Shown piece after piece: positions 35,112 through 45,162 of a DNA stretch of 64,000 nt (position 1 is the first letter of the stretch; each line of letters opens with the position of its first letter). The position numbers and the translations under genes are program-made. The DNA lies in assembly GCF_963583255.1 (NCBI RefSeq), contig NC_084815.1, positions 8,603,724 to 8,667,723 on the forward strand, read 5' to 3'. The stretch comes from Pyrus communis (Eukaryota > Streptophyta > Magnoliopsida > Rosales > Rosaceae). The notes below the pieces were generated by a model. It had not been told where the DNA came from and did not search any database. It was given only the letters and a program-made list of their open reading frames with translations.

Positions 35112-35723
35112 ATGGCTTGCCCATCTGACTGTTGTCTTGATTTGAATGTTGAGGAAGACGCTAACACGTCTTCTCAAGACAACATATAACACCCATCCTT
35201 CTTATCCCCTAGTGGTCGTCTAACAGTTGGGGACTCTGTGAAGAAGAATGACATAACCGCCACGGTGGTCGGTAGAAATCTTCTCACCCCAAAAGATAAC
35301 ATGATCATTTCCAAGCAGTCTGATGAGCTGGCTATTCAAGACTCTTTGGCTTTCAGTGTTTAGTGTGCGAGCTCTGTATCGAACATGGGCCAACGCCTTC
35401 TTGCTCGAACTCGCTAGGTTGAATCCTTGATGGCTAAGGTGGCGAGCCTTAAGCAAGAGATTAGAGGGCTCCAGGATGAGAATAGAAAGTTGCACATACT
35501 TGCCAATGGTTACTCAACGAGCATGAAGAGAAAGCTTGACCAGCTTCAGGAATCCGAAAGTCGGATTCAGAGTGACCATCAGATGTTTGTGGCTTTACTC
35601 CAGAGGCACCTATTGCCTTCAACCTTTGGAGTCTTACTAAGTGTTGAAGCTCCAAACAATCAACCTCCGGTCCCTTTTCTTCCTGGAGTTTCGCCGAGTA
35701 ATGAGGATCCACTTGATCAATGA
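35112..35723 (+). pseudogene. Coiled-coil accessory gene, antisense to its host element
   Basis: Starts MACPSDCCLDLNVEEDANTS, passes a defective intron (about 35163-35218; AT instead of a GT donor, AG acceptor kept) and continues GDSVKKNDITATVVGRNL, SDELAIQDSLAFSV, SVSNMGQRLLAR, a heptad-rich coiled coil (SLKQEIRGLQDENRKLHILA, MKRKLDQLQESE) and FVALLQRHLLP to a TGA at 35721-35723. Two in-frame TAG codons (about 35367 and 35415) replace glutamines of the sister copy at 53327-54003. A TATA-like 'catatatagg' at 34618-34627 lies upstream. Function unknown; no similarity to standard retrotransposon proteins is recognised. Confidence 0.7.
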
Positions 35724-35969
35724 AGGCTCTTTTATTTATTTATTATTATTTTACTATTATTTTTATTTATTATTATTATTATTTTTGTTTTTTAACTCAT
35801 GTACATCCACATTTCTGTAATTTTTTTTTTAGAGATATCAGTAAATGAGCTTTTATTTGACTCAGTGTACATTTTTTTTTCTTTATTTATTTATTTATTT
35901 TTTTGGTTATGTAAATTCTAGATTTGTTGTGAAAATGGATGGTGAATGGATGGTAAATGAATGGCCACT

Positions 35970-36275
35970 ATGTAGTGGATGTTGTAGGTGAAGTAAGTGG
36001 ATGATGTAGGTGAAATGAGTGGGGATTGTAGGTGAAGTAAGTGGATGTTGTAGGTGAAATAAGTGGGGGTTGTAGGTGAAGTAAGTGGATGTTGGAGGTG
36101 AAATGAGTGGAGGTTGTAGGTGAAGTAAGTAGATGATGTAGGTGAAATGAGTGGAGATTGTAGATGAAATAAGTGGATGATGTAGGTGAAGATGAAGTAA
36201 GTGGATGATGTAGGTGAAATGAGTGGAGATTGTAGGTGAAGTAAGTAGATGTTGTAGGTGAAATGAGTGGATGTT
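35970..36275. repeat. 22-bp minisatellite
   Basis: About 13-14 copies of a 22-bp unit of the form 'tgttgtaggtgaagtaagtgga' with alternating 'gaaatgagtgg' variants. Because 66 is divisible by 3, it gives a spurious long open frame on the minus strand. Confidence 0.9.
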
Positions 36276-36399
36276 TTTTATTTGTCATTTTGCATCTTCA
36301 TTTTCCTATATAAGAAAGACCAAATGTATGAGGAATTGTACATCTTCTACATATATCTCTATCTTGTCGTGCACATTGTCCTTACTGCCGTCGCTGTGA

Positions 36400-37115
36400 G
36401 TCTTGGTGCTTGGAGCTTGTTACAGTATGTCACTTTTACCGTGTGGGGTTGTGCAAAAGACTGCAGCAAGTTTATGCTGTGTAGTGCCTTTTGGTCATAA
36501 CTTTCTTCGGTGGTGACGTTGCCGTGCCTCTTGCTGCTGCTTGGAGCTTGTTGCAGTACGTCACTTTTACCGTGTGGGGTTGTGCAAAAGACTGCTGCGA
36601 GTTTATGTTGCGTAGTGCCTTTTGGTCATAACTTTCCTCGGTGGTGACGTTGCCGTGCTTTTTGCCGCTTGTCATGGGCTATTTGCCGCTGCTGCTTGGA
36701 GCTTGTTCCAGTGCGTCACTTTTATCGTGTGGGGTTGTGCAAAAGATTGCAACAAGTTTATGCTGTGTAGTGCCTTTTGGTCACAACTTTCCTTAGTGGT
36801 GATGTTGCCGTGCACATTGACCTTGCTGCTTGGAGCTTGTTCCAGTACGTCACTTTTACTGTGTGGGGTTGTGCAAAAGACTGCAGTGAGTTTATGTTGT
36901 GTAATGCCTTTTGGTCACAACTTTCCTCGATGGTGACGTTGCCGTGCACATTGACCTTGCTGCTTGCCATGGGCTCTTTGCCGTTGCTGCTTGGAGCTTG
37001 TTCCAGTGCGTCACTTTTACCGTGTAGGGTTGTGCAAAAGACTGCAGCGAGTTTATGTTGTGTAGTGCCTTTTGGTCACAACTTTCCTCGATGGTGACAT
37101 TGCCGTGCACATTGA
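36400..37115. repeat. Five tandem copies of a 131-161-bp unit
   Basis: 'cacttttaccgtgtggggtt' recurs at about 36431, 36562, 36717, 36851 and 37012 (spacings 131, 155, 134, 161). Units carry 'ttttggtcacaactttcctcg' and 'gccgtgcacattgaccttgctgc'; the longer units have an extra 'catgggctctttgccg' insert. No protein is supported. Confidence 0.85.
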
Positions 37116-37876
37116 CTTTGCTGTTGCTTGCTGCACCGCCGTTGCTTTTGTTCGCTGTACACTATTGCACTGTCTGTCGTTATGTTGTTCATTTTTTTTT
37201 TGTTTTTTTGAAATGAGACTTTGTAACCAAATCTTTCCCTTAAAGAATAAAGCATTCATATTTTGAATATGCTCTTTAATCTTCAAAGTGTTTGTGTTTT
37301 TGTTGATGATGTGACTGTACTTGAAGTTTTGAAGTTTCAAGTTGCCTACATACCCTTGGTTGAGGAGGGATCAAGTCATGATGTAGTTCAAATAAGTGAT
37401 GGTTTTGATGATGATTTTACCGTACACAGTTTATGCTCTTGCGGGCCAAGAACGTTTGTTGTCACCTTTTACGCTCACGCGAGCAAGGAGTTTTGGTGCC
37501 GTTTGCAGTTTTAGCTCATGCATGCAATGAGCTTTTGGTGCCACTTGCAGTTTCAGCTTATGCAGACAATGAGCATTTGTTGTCGCCTTTTAGGTTCATG
37601 CGAACAAAGAGCTTTGTGAAATTGTCAAACGATCTTGGAGAGGCATTCCTTGCAATCTTCATAGCAAAGAGTTTTGACTGAGTGATTGAAGAAGTCTTTG
37701 GGGAAGAAATTGCACATCATGATGGCAACGGACGATCTTCATGTCACAATTTCATCATCCTTAACACTTTCATGTAGCTTTGGACGTTGACGAGAGCTCA
37801 TTTGCCCCCTTTCCGATTAGTGAACTTGTGGAGGAGACGTATGCTTCTTGTGCATTTTCTTTTGAGTGACATGAGT

Positions 37877-39339
37877 TCATCCTTCAACTTCACTTGACTT
37901 GACTGACATGGTTTTGGAGCATGCCCCCAACGGTTGAGGTGATGATTTTGAGTCGAAAGAACCAGAAGTGACAGTGGTATAGTTTGACTTCACCACATCG
38001 TCAAGATCTAGCTCGACGATTCTTTTCTGAGCTAGCTTCATGATGAGATCTTTCAGCATGAAGCACTTTTCCGTCGAATGACTGATGAAGTGATGGAATT
38101 TACAGTACCTTGGACTATTAGTACGATTCATCTCTTTCAACCGTCTACACTCAGGTAGGTTGATCAGTTTCTTGTCAAGCAAGTCTTTCAACATGGCAAC
38201 CACATTAGAGTCGGGGAATGGATAAGTCTTCTTCTCAAGCTCCTTCAAAGTGCGTCTACGTATCTCTTGATCACGAAAAGCTTCGGTTTGAATTGCCTTG
38301 CCTTGTGTAGAGATTTTGACTGGAGTTATGTTTACCGTCATTGCTTCCTTGGTGGGTTTCCACGCAACCTTATCCACCTTTGGCCCCAAAACATTATTGT
38401 TCTGGTAGTCGGCGATCGGTTCTATCTTCCTATGATGGGCGATGCTTAACTCCATATCATGGGCGTGGGTGGCTAACTCCTCAAAAGTTCGTGGTTTGAT
38501 GCCTTGAATGATGCAGTGTAGTCCCCACTGCATGCCTTGAATGCATATCTTAATGGCGGAGGTTTCAAAAAGCAGATCTTTGTAATCCAGACTTAATGAA
38601 CGCCATCTATTGATGTAGTCAACGACAGGTTCATCCTTCCACTATTTCGTACTGGTTAGCTCCAGCATGCTTATAGTGCGGTGAGTACTGTAGAAGTGGT
38701 TGAGAAATTCTTTTTCTAGCTGATCCCAACTATTCATAAACTCGAGCTCGAGGTCAGTGTACCAATAAAAGGCGTTACCTTTCAGCGAGCGCACAAACTG
38801 TTTGACGAGGTAGTCTCCCTCCATCCCAGCATTGTTGCAAGTTTCAATGAAATGGGTGACATGTTGCTTTGGGTTTCCCTTCCCATCAAACTGCATGAAT
38901 TTTTGCGGCTGATAACCCCTAGGCATCTTCAAGGTGTCAATTTCTTAGAGTAGGGTTTTGAGTACAACATGGAGGTGTGTGAGCTCCCTTCGTACTGTGC
39001 CTTGATGGTGTCGGTGATCATCTCCTGCAGTTGATGTATAGAAAGAGATCTTATGAGTGTTGCCACTTAGTCTGGCTCCTGCTCTTCTTTGACTTTCTCT
39101 ACCGAAGGCTCATTTTCTTCATTGGCTTCTCTCTTTAGTGGATTAACCTGTAGGTTGGGTTTTTCGTCATCCTGCATCTCTAGTTGATTGATGAGTACAG
39201 TGATTTGCATGTCTTTTTCCTCCACAGTCCTTGTGAGCTTTGCACTTGCTTCACTCATTTGAACCATTTGTTCTTCAACAGAGGTGACGCCGATGGTCAT
39301 AACTTGTGCAACCAATAGACACGATTTTCCTTTAGACAT
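37877..39339 (-). pseudogene. Gag of the Tat-like element, broken
   Basis: Read from 39339: MSKGKSCLLVAQVMTIGVTS and an acidic/coiled segment ending at a stop at 39067; after a frame change KMPRGYQPQKFMQFDGKGNP, the Gag domain (VKQFVRSLKGNAFYWYTDLE, SWDQLEKEFLNHFY) to an in-frame TAG just before 38641; then WKDEPVVDYINRW, LHCIIQGIKPRTFEELATHA, a knuckle-like YCKFHHFISHSTEKCFMLKD and the end at 37877. At least two stops and one frameshift interrupt it. Gag would package the element RNA. No pol follows, so mobility would have depended on another element. Confidence 0.88.
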
Positions 39340-39663
39340 CTAGGGTGCTGACGAAGAACCCCATTGGCCATTTTGGGATGTCATCTTGTGCACCTCAGCA
39401 GCATGCTTTGGTGCCCCCAGTAAGGTCAGGTTGATGACCGACTCGTGCCTTTGATGCTCCTTTTGCTTGCTTAGCGGTATCAACTTTGAAGCGGCATGTT
39501 GAGGAGTGGTTGTGGCGCCAGTGGATGCTCCATTTGTGGCGGAAGTGCTCAGGCTTCTTCCCTTGGTGGTTGCAAGAACGACTTGTCCTTTGCTTGATGC
39601 TATTGGCTTTGGATGTGTGCTTTGGTTTTCTTGAACGGAGAAAGAGATGAGAGGTAGATATTA

Positions 39664-39680
39664 TCCCACTGGGCGTGCCA
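39664..39680 (-). promoter_or_regulatory. Primer-binding site of the Tat-like element
   Basis: Minus strand TGGCACGCCCAGTGGGA lies four bases inside the 5' LTR. It begins TGG as required for pairing with a tRNA CCA end. The tRNA species was not assigned. Confidence 0.8.
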
Positions 39681-39684
39681 AATT

Positions 39685-40825
39685 TGTAAACATGGAAATT
39701 CCTGACGACGAACAAGACAAGAACACGTGTACAAAGTAATATTTTGTATTAATGATTTTGGGGTTACAATCTCTTTGTAATTTGGTCATTTGATTCGATT
39801 TCCATAAGATGTTGGTTTGTTGACGTGTTGTTGATCCAAGGGTTGTCGAGGCTTGATCTTGGATGAACAGTTGGAAGTTTCTTCAAGGGCTGTCGGGGCT
39901 TGATCTTGAAGAACATGGATGAACAAATCGTTGAGGGCTTTTGGGCTTGATCTTGAAGTTGTTGATCTAAAGGGCCGTTGGGGCTTGATCTTAGGATGAA
40001 CAGGTGGAAGCTTCTTCAAGGGTCGGCGGGGCCTGATCTTTGAATAATGGTTGTGCAGATTTCTTCAAGGGCCGTCGGGCTTGATCTTGAAGGTTAATGG
40101 ATGATCGGATCTTCGAGGGCTTTTGGGCTTGATCTTGAAGAACGGTTGGATGTGTGGATTTGTTGATGTTGTTGATCCAAAGGGCCATTGGGGCTTGATC
40201 TTGGGATGAATGGATAATGAACGATGAACACTTTCTTCAAAGGCCGTCGGGGCTTGATCTTAAAGAATGGTTGTGCGGATTTCTTCAAGGGCTTTTGGGC
40301 TTGATCTTGAAGAACGATTGCATGTGTGGATTTGTTGATGTTGATCATCCAAGGGGTCGTTGGGGCTTGATCTTGGGATGAATGGATGATGAACGATGAA
40401 CACTTTCTTCAAGGGCCGTTGGGGCTTGATCTTGAGTTAGTGATAGTACTTCAAGGGCTGTCGGGGGCTTGATCTTGAAGGAGGATTTGACGAATAACGA
40501 AGAGAGCTTTCTTGATCCTTCGGAATTTGCTTGAGAGCTTTAGAGTTTCAAAGCTTCAAGGTTTTGGTGTGATATCAATTCCTCTCATTCATGAATGCCT
40601 TGCCTTCTTATTTATAGAATTCCAAAACTTGATTTTTGGATTTAAATAATCAGATGAAATAAATCATTTCTGCCAGGTATTGACACGTGTCCTATTTGAT
40701 GATTTTTTGGATTTATTTCGATTTTTCGTTGAGTCACACGCTACATGTAAAATTTATGTGACATGTGAGCGTTGAAACTTTAATTATTGGTCAACATTCA
40801 TTTCACCGAAATTTCAATGTCTACA
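39685..40825 (-). repeat. 5' LTR of the Tat-like element
   Basis: 1141 bp; same ends and same tandem array (about 39830-40480) as the 3' LTR. It retains a promoter-like segment with a TATA box (minus strand tctataaataag, 40618-40607) that the 3' LTR lacks. Confidence 0.92.
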
Positions 40826-41703
40826 TTTTATTCAGAACTTATTCTTGTATGTCGATTAAGGGTGCACACTTAGTTTGCATGCATGAATTTGATGCTAGAA
40901 TATAAGGGAATTTCACATAATCGTTAGGAACTTATATTCACAAGTAGTGAAGGTTTCTAGTCACGATCGCGTTAAGTTAAATTCCTGGCATGAGTATCAT
41001 GATGTCATAGTTACGAATGCTTTGTCAATGCTTATGATTTTCACATAACGTAATGATCTTTGATTGTATCTCTATTATGATGTCAGAAGGGAACTTTTGA
41101 AGAATGCTTTGGGTTGTCGAATGATGTAATCCAATCTAATAACTAAAGGAAAATCTGAGGGTTAATTAGTGATTGACACGATTAATCTGGAGCATTGTCG
41201 TTTATAATTCAACAAAAAAGTAACTGGAAATCGATTCATGTTCATATAAGTTATGTGTGGATAAGGAACCTCTAGCTAAGCCCACAAACCATCTAGAAAT
41301 CCAAATTCGTACCAAACTTTGTCTAGTTTAGTTTCTGTCTTGTTTTGGTTCAAATTCGTCAAAACCAAAATCCCCTTTTGTTTTAAGTGTCAATTAGGTT
41401 AGAATTTGTGTTATTTTATGTTTTTGAGTGTCTTGAGTCATAATCAAATCAATTTTCGTTCAAAGTCATTCCTAGTGTCTAGTTTGAGTCAATTTAATTG
41501 TTTGAAGCTGTTTTGAGTCTTTTAAGCTTGTTTGAGTCATATAACCTTAGTTAGAGTTTTAGAGTCTAGTTTTTATGTTTTTAGCAGTTTAGTTTAGATT
41601 AGCAATCCCTCCTAATCCCTGATTTAGAACGATCCCTACTTATACACATACAACAATTGTCAAAAGAGGGTTTTAATTTGTGTGCTTGCTTTACATTGCA
41701 TCA

Positions 41704-42780
41704 TCATGTTCATCATCTGTAGGTTGAATCTAAGCTTTTGAGCAGTTTAGTTCTCAACAGTTTCTCCTAAGCTGCTTACTGGCTTCCCTCCTAGCTTCAG
41801 TCTTAAGAAATTGATTATGTCTGTAGGCAATGCCTTAGTAAATATGTCTGCAAGTTGTTCTTCACTTATGCAGAATCTCACATCAATCATACATTTTTGC
41901 AATGCTTCCCTTACCCTTCCTATTTATGTGTCTTCTCCTCTTATGGAACATAGAATTTTTAACCATGGATATAGCCGACATGTTATCACAAAACAATGGA
42001 ATTGAATCAACTTGCATTTCTCTAAAGTCATCAAGTGATAAATCTCAACCAAATGGATTAAGCTGTTGCTTCTACTACTGAAACATACTCAGCTTCTGCA
42101 GTTAATAATGCAACCGTGTTTTGCTTCACCGAGGCCTATGAAAACACACCACTTCCAAAACTAAATGCATAGCTAGAGTTGCTTTTGATATCATCCTCAC
42201 TACTTGCCCAGTCTGCATCACAAAATCTAACAAGAATGGCAGCTTTATCTTTCATATACTCAATGCCATAATTCAATGTTCCTTGCACATATCTCAAGAT
42301 TCTTTTGGCTACACCTAAATGCTTCTTTGTAGGACCATTCATGAACCTAGATAACAAGCTGGCTGAATACATGAAATTAGGTCTATTTGCTATCAAGTAT
42401 AGTAGACCACCTAAAATCTTTTTGTATAAACCCATCATCAGCCAATTCACTTCCATCTACCTTCTTCAACTTTTCACCTGTGGGTAGATGAATGGCCATT
42501 GGTTTGCAGTCCTCAAGACCAAACTTCACAAGAGGAATTTAGCATACTTACTTTGGTGAATGAACACACCTTTGTCAGTTTTGTAAAACTCCCATTCCCA
42601 AGAAGTGATGAAGTAGTCCTAGGTTTGTCATTTCATAACTCAACATCATTTCCCTTTTGAATTCACCGAGCATTATCTCACTACTGCCAGTTTACACTAT
42701 GTCATTAACATAGATTGACACAATTGTGGATGTAAATTTCTACCTTCTTCTTCTTGGACAAAAATGCACCTGCAAAACAA
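41704..42780 (-). pseudogene. Copia (Ty1) pol remnant: RT to RNase H
   Basis: Minus-strand frames show the end of reverse transcriptase (YVNDIV near 42715-42698, where copia elements have YVDD; EMTNLGLLHHFLGMG), then GLEDCKPMAIHLPT, and in the open segment 42456-42136 the RNase H region (LLSRFMNGPTKKHLGVAKRI, FCDADWASSEDD). Several frameshifts and stops interrupt it. After pol, a TGTTGAGAACTAAAC motif at 41761 may start the 3' LTR. Upstream Gag and integrase are missing. The insertion of the Athila-type LTR at 41703 cuts it. Confidence 0.85.
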
Positions 42781-42789
42781 GTAACACCT

Positions 42790-43362
42790 TAGGTCAAGGC
42801 GAAGAGCCTCACGTGCCTATGTTGAATTGGGGGTGGGGAGGGAGGCTTTGGCCAAAGAACCTCCAATGCCAAAGTTAGAATTTGAGAGAGAATGTGTTTA
42901 GAGAAATTTGGAGAATTTTAGAAGAGAGTTGGACTTAGGTTTTAGAGAAAATGAGTGGCTATATATAGGGGTATGGTTGGCCTTATTTGGAGAAAAGGGA
43001 TCCTGCCTCTTATGGTGGTTTTGTGGTTCTAATTGCAAGATATTATACCAAAATAATATCTTGCAATCAATTAGGAAATTAATGAGAAAATTAATCAATT
43101 AATTAGGAAATTAATCAATTAATTTTGGTAATCAATCCTAATTTGAAAGAATAATTGGGGATTACCTTGTAGGGAGGATTTGATGAGGATTGATGAAATA
43201 GGTTTTGAATAAATACCTATTTTGATCACCTTTGACCTTGGTTGAGCCGTTATTGCCCACTGCTGCGCGTGGGTGTTCCGGTGTGTTTCAAGGGTAACTT
43301 CGTCTTTTTACCCAAAAATCCATGTGTCGCCTCCATATTTTTCTTGATTATTTTTGGCTACA
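42790..43362 (-). mobile_element. Probable 3' LTR of a second Tat-like/LARD element
   Basis: The right border reads ...GGCTACA followed by AATGCCCCCACT, the same LTR/polypurine layout as at 33011-33032. A TATA-like 'ctatatatagg' at 42958-42968 lies inside. The left border is not defined. The element would include the PF04195-like gene to the right, in antisense. Confidence 0.5.
43032..43067. repeat. Perfect 15-bp hairpin
   Basis: ATTGCAAGATATTAT (43032-43046) and its exact reverse complement (43053-43067) are separated by six bases. Near-repeated 'aattaggaaattaat' units follow. Could be a transcript hairpin or a tiny foldback; function unknown. Confidence 0.8.
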
Positions 43363-43955
43363 AATGCCCCCACTCCTGTTTGTTTGCTTGCTGGAAAGGG
43401 CAGCATTTGTAGAAATCTTCTTGCTTTAGGAAACATAGGATTATTTCCTGTTTTGACGTAGATTCCCTTTTTTAATTGGAAATTAGGTCCTTCTAGGAAA
43501 GGGAAATAAATTACTTCTAAAATCTATTTACGTCTACCTTAAGTAGATTATTAAATCAACTTTAGAGAGCAATTTATTCTACCCTACAAGAGAGAGAAAG
43601 CTAGAGGATATTTGTTCCCCATCCCCTAGCAATCTTCTATACTTGCCCATGCAAAGAACTGTCTTTCATTGCTTTCTTCGTGTTCACGCCGCACCAAGGT
43701 AAGAAAAATTAATTTTTCCTTGTCTTCATAATTTTTGGGAGCTTCGGGGCTTGAAATTTGGCTTGACGGGGGTTGAGGATATGTGAAAGTTGGTTGGAGA
43801 AGTCCACGGCATGCGGGGTTGTTTGGCGCGGTGGTGGCTAGTTGGGCTAGGGGTGGCTTGCCTCGGGCTGAGCTGATGGAAGCGCAGAAGCGCTGAGTTG
43901 GGCCTGGCGCGGGCTAGACTGGTGAGTTGGATTTGGGCCTTAGCCTATGCGAAGA

Positions 43956-43988
<33 letters not shown>

Positions 43989-44299
43989 CACAGGGGTGCT
44001 AACCCCCTTTCCAGTTGACTTGGGTCATGAGGTCTGCGGACCGAGAATGGATCAGGCCTAGCTGTGGGGCCTGCCACTGTTATTGGGCTTTTACAGCTTG
44101 GGTCTTGAATTTTGTTTTTTTTTGAATGCTGGGCTTGGGCCCGTGGCTATATAAGAGGAAGAAATGGAGGCCGATTGTTTAACCTGCTTGAATGAGCTAA
44201 GAGGCATTTGCCTTCTTATTACTATCTTGGGCCGAGGGGCCTGGCGCACCATTTTTTTTGTGTGCAACTGTCTAATAAATTTTCCTTTTGTCGTTGTAG
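43363..44299. other. Leader region of the PF04195-like gene
   Basis: Contains the polypurine-like motif (minus, 43363-43376), a putative 5'-UTR donor CAAG|GTAAGA at 43699 with acceptor TTGTAG at 44299, a (GA)n run at about 43963-43986 and a TATA-like 'ggctatataagag' at 44142-44154. No protein is supported before the ATG at 44313. Confidence 0.5.
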
Positions 44300-45157
44300 A
44301 ATTTCTTCGAGCATGTCTTTTTCAAGCCATAAGGGTGATGATGGTGTACCGCTGTTGTATCATCAAGGTGGGTCCTTGAGCAAGGTGGGCTACTTTAAGG
44401 CTACTCACTTCAAAATTAGCTCCAATGACTCGTTTAGAGACTTTCTTGAGGCGTATAGGCATGTCATTCCGTCGGGGGTGTGCGTGAAGCATGTCCAGGA
44501 AGGTAGCGGCTGTGAACCATGTAGTAGGGCTCGGAAAGCCATCAAATTTCACCCCTATTACTTTGTGTTGGGATTTACCTTCCCCATGCCTCAATTCTTC
44601 CAAGAAGTGCTTTGCTTTATGAAGTGTGCCCCTGCTCAATGTTCCCCGAATGCAGTTCGTGTGATGGTGGGGTTTTACAATCTAAGCTAATTTTTTGACT
44701 TAGATTTGATCGTCAATGAATTATGGTACTTTTTTGACATAGGCCACATCGAGGAAGTTAGGTAGCTGTGATCCCGCCATAGGCTATTTGATCATTCAAG
44801 CAATGGAGATCATGATTGGGCCAAATAAACTTTTGACATAAGTAGAGAGTGGGAGTTTGATTCCTTCCCCGAGCTGCGTGTTCCGACGATTTTCATCTCC
44901 GGTAAGTAGACTACTTAATTTCTCAGCTGCTTTGTACTTGTGCTAAGTTGCTATTTGATTTACTAATTATCTTCCGTTACTTTTGTAGATTTGGAATTCG
45001 GCTCAACTCCTAAGATTTCTCTAGACATAAAGAAGGTGCATATTGCACTAGGTATCTTTTCTGAGTACCGTGAGTTACCCTGGCTGCTTAGTCTCCATCA
45101 CTGAGAGAAAGGTGGGTCGCCCTCAAGAGAGGAGATAAAGGGAATTAAGGCTTAGGC
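44300..45157 (+). pseudogene. 'Putative gypsy-type transposon' (PF04195-like) gene, 5' part
   Basis: ATG at 44313: MSFSSHKGDDGVPLLYHQGG, then FRDFLEAYRHVIPSGVCVKH, FVLGFTFPMPQFFQEVLCF, APAQCSPNAVRVMVG before a TAA at 44688-44690; coding-like fragments continue beyond it. An intron with good borders (G|GTAAGT at 44902, TTTTGTAG at 44988) precedes a second exon (EFGSAPKISLDIKKVHIALG). The segment pattern matches the 'putative gypsy type transposon' proteins found in plant non-autonomous LTR elements; their function is unknown. The gene is cut at 45162 by the Athila-like insertion and resumes at 59369. Confidence 0.75.
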
Positions 45158-45162
45158 GTTGG

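Larger units (their letters stand above)
31975..40825 (-). mobile_element. Tat-like non-autonomous LTR element lacking pol
   Basis: 8851 bp with exact target duplication TTTTA (31970-31974 and 40826-40830). In element orientation: 5' LTR 40825-39685, PBS TGGCACGCCCAGTGGGA (39680-39664), broken gag (about 39339-37877), no protease, RT or integrase, then tandem repeats, an oppositely oriented coiled-coil gene (35112-35723), polypurine tract (33032-33019) and 3' LTR 33018-31975. The LTRs start TGTAGACATTG and end CATGTTTACA. The gag type and PBS resemble plant Tat-lineage elements; this lineage is inferred. Confidence 0.9.
30719..41703 (+). mobile_element. Solo Athila-type LTR, itself split by a nested element
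   Basis: Left part 30719-31974 starts TGATAGGAACATATTTATAC; right part 40831-41703 ends ...TTTACATTGCATCA after the family motif 'gaacgatccctacttatac'. Without the nested 31975-40825 element the LTR is about 2.1 kb, similar to the 2246-bp LTRs of the complete Athila-like element. No internal region, PBS or polypurine tract adjoins either end. The flanks (GCAGG and TCATG) do not match, so the target duplication has decayed or the LTR arose by recombination between different copies. Confidence 0.8.

Noticed and set aside
36267..37110. Several 70-106-aa frames on both strands
   Set aside because: Generated by the 131-161-bp tandem repeats; no conserved start or homology.
44322..44639. 105-aa minus frame
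   Set aside because: Shadow of the PF04195-like coding sequence on the plus strand.
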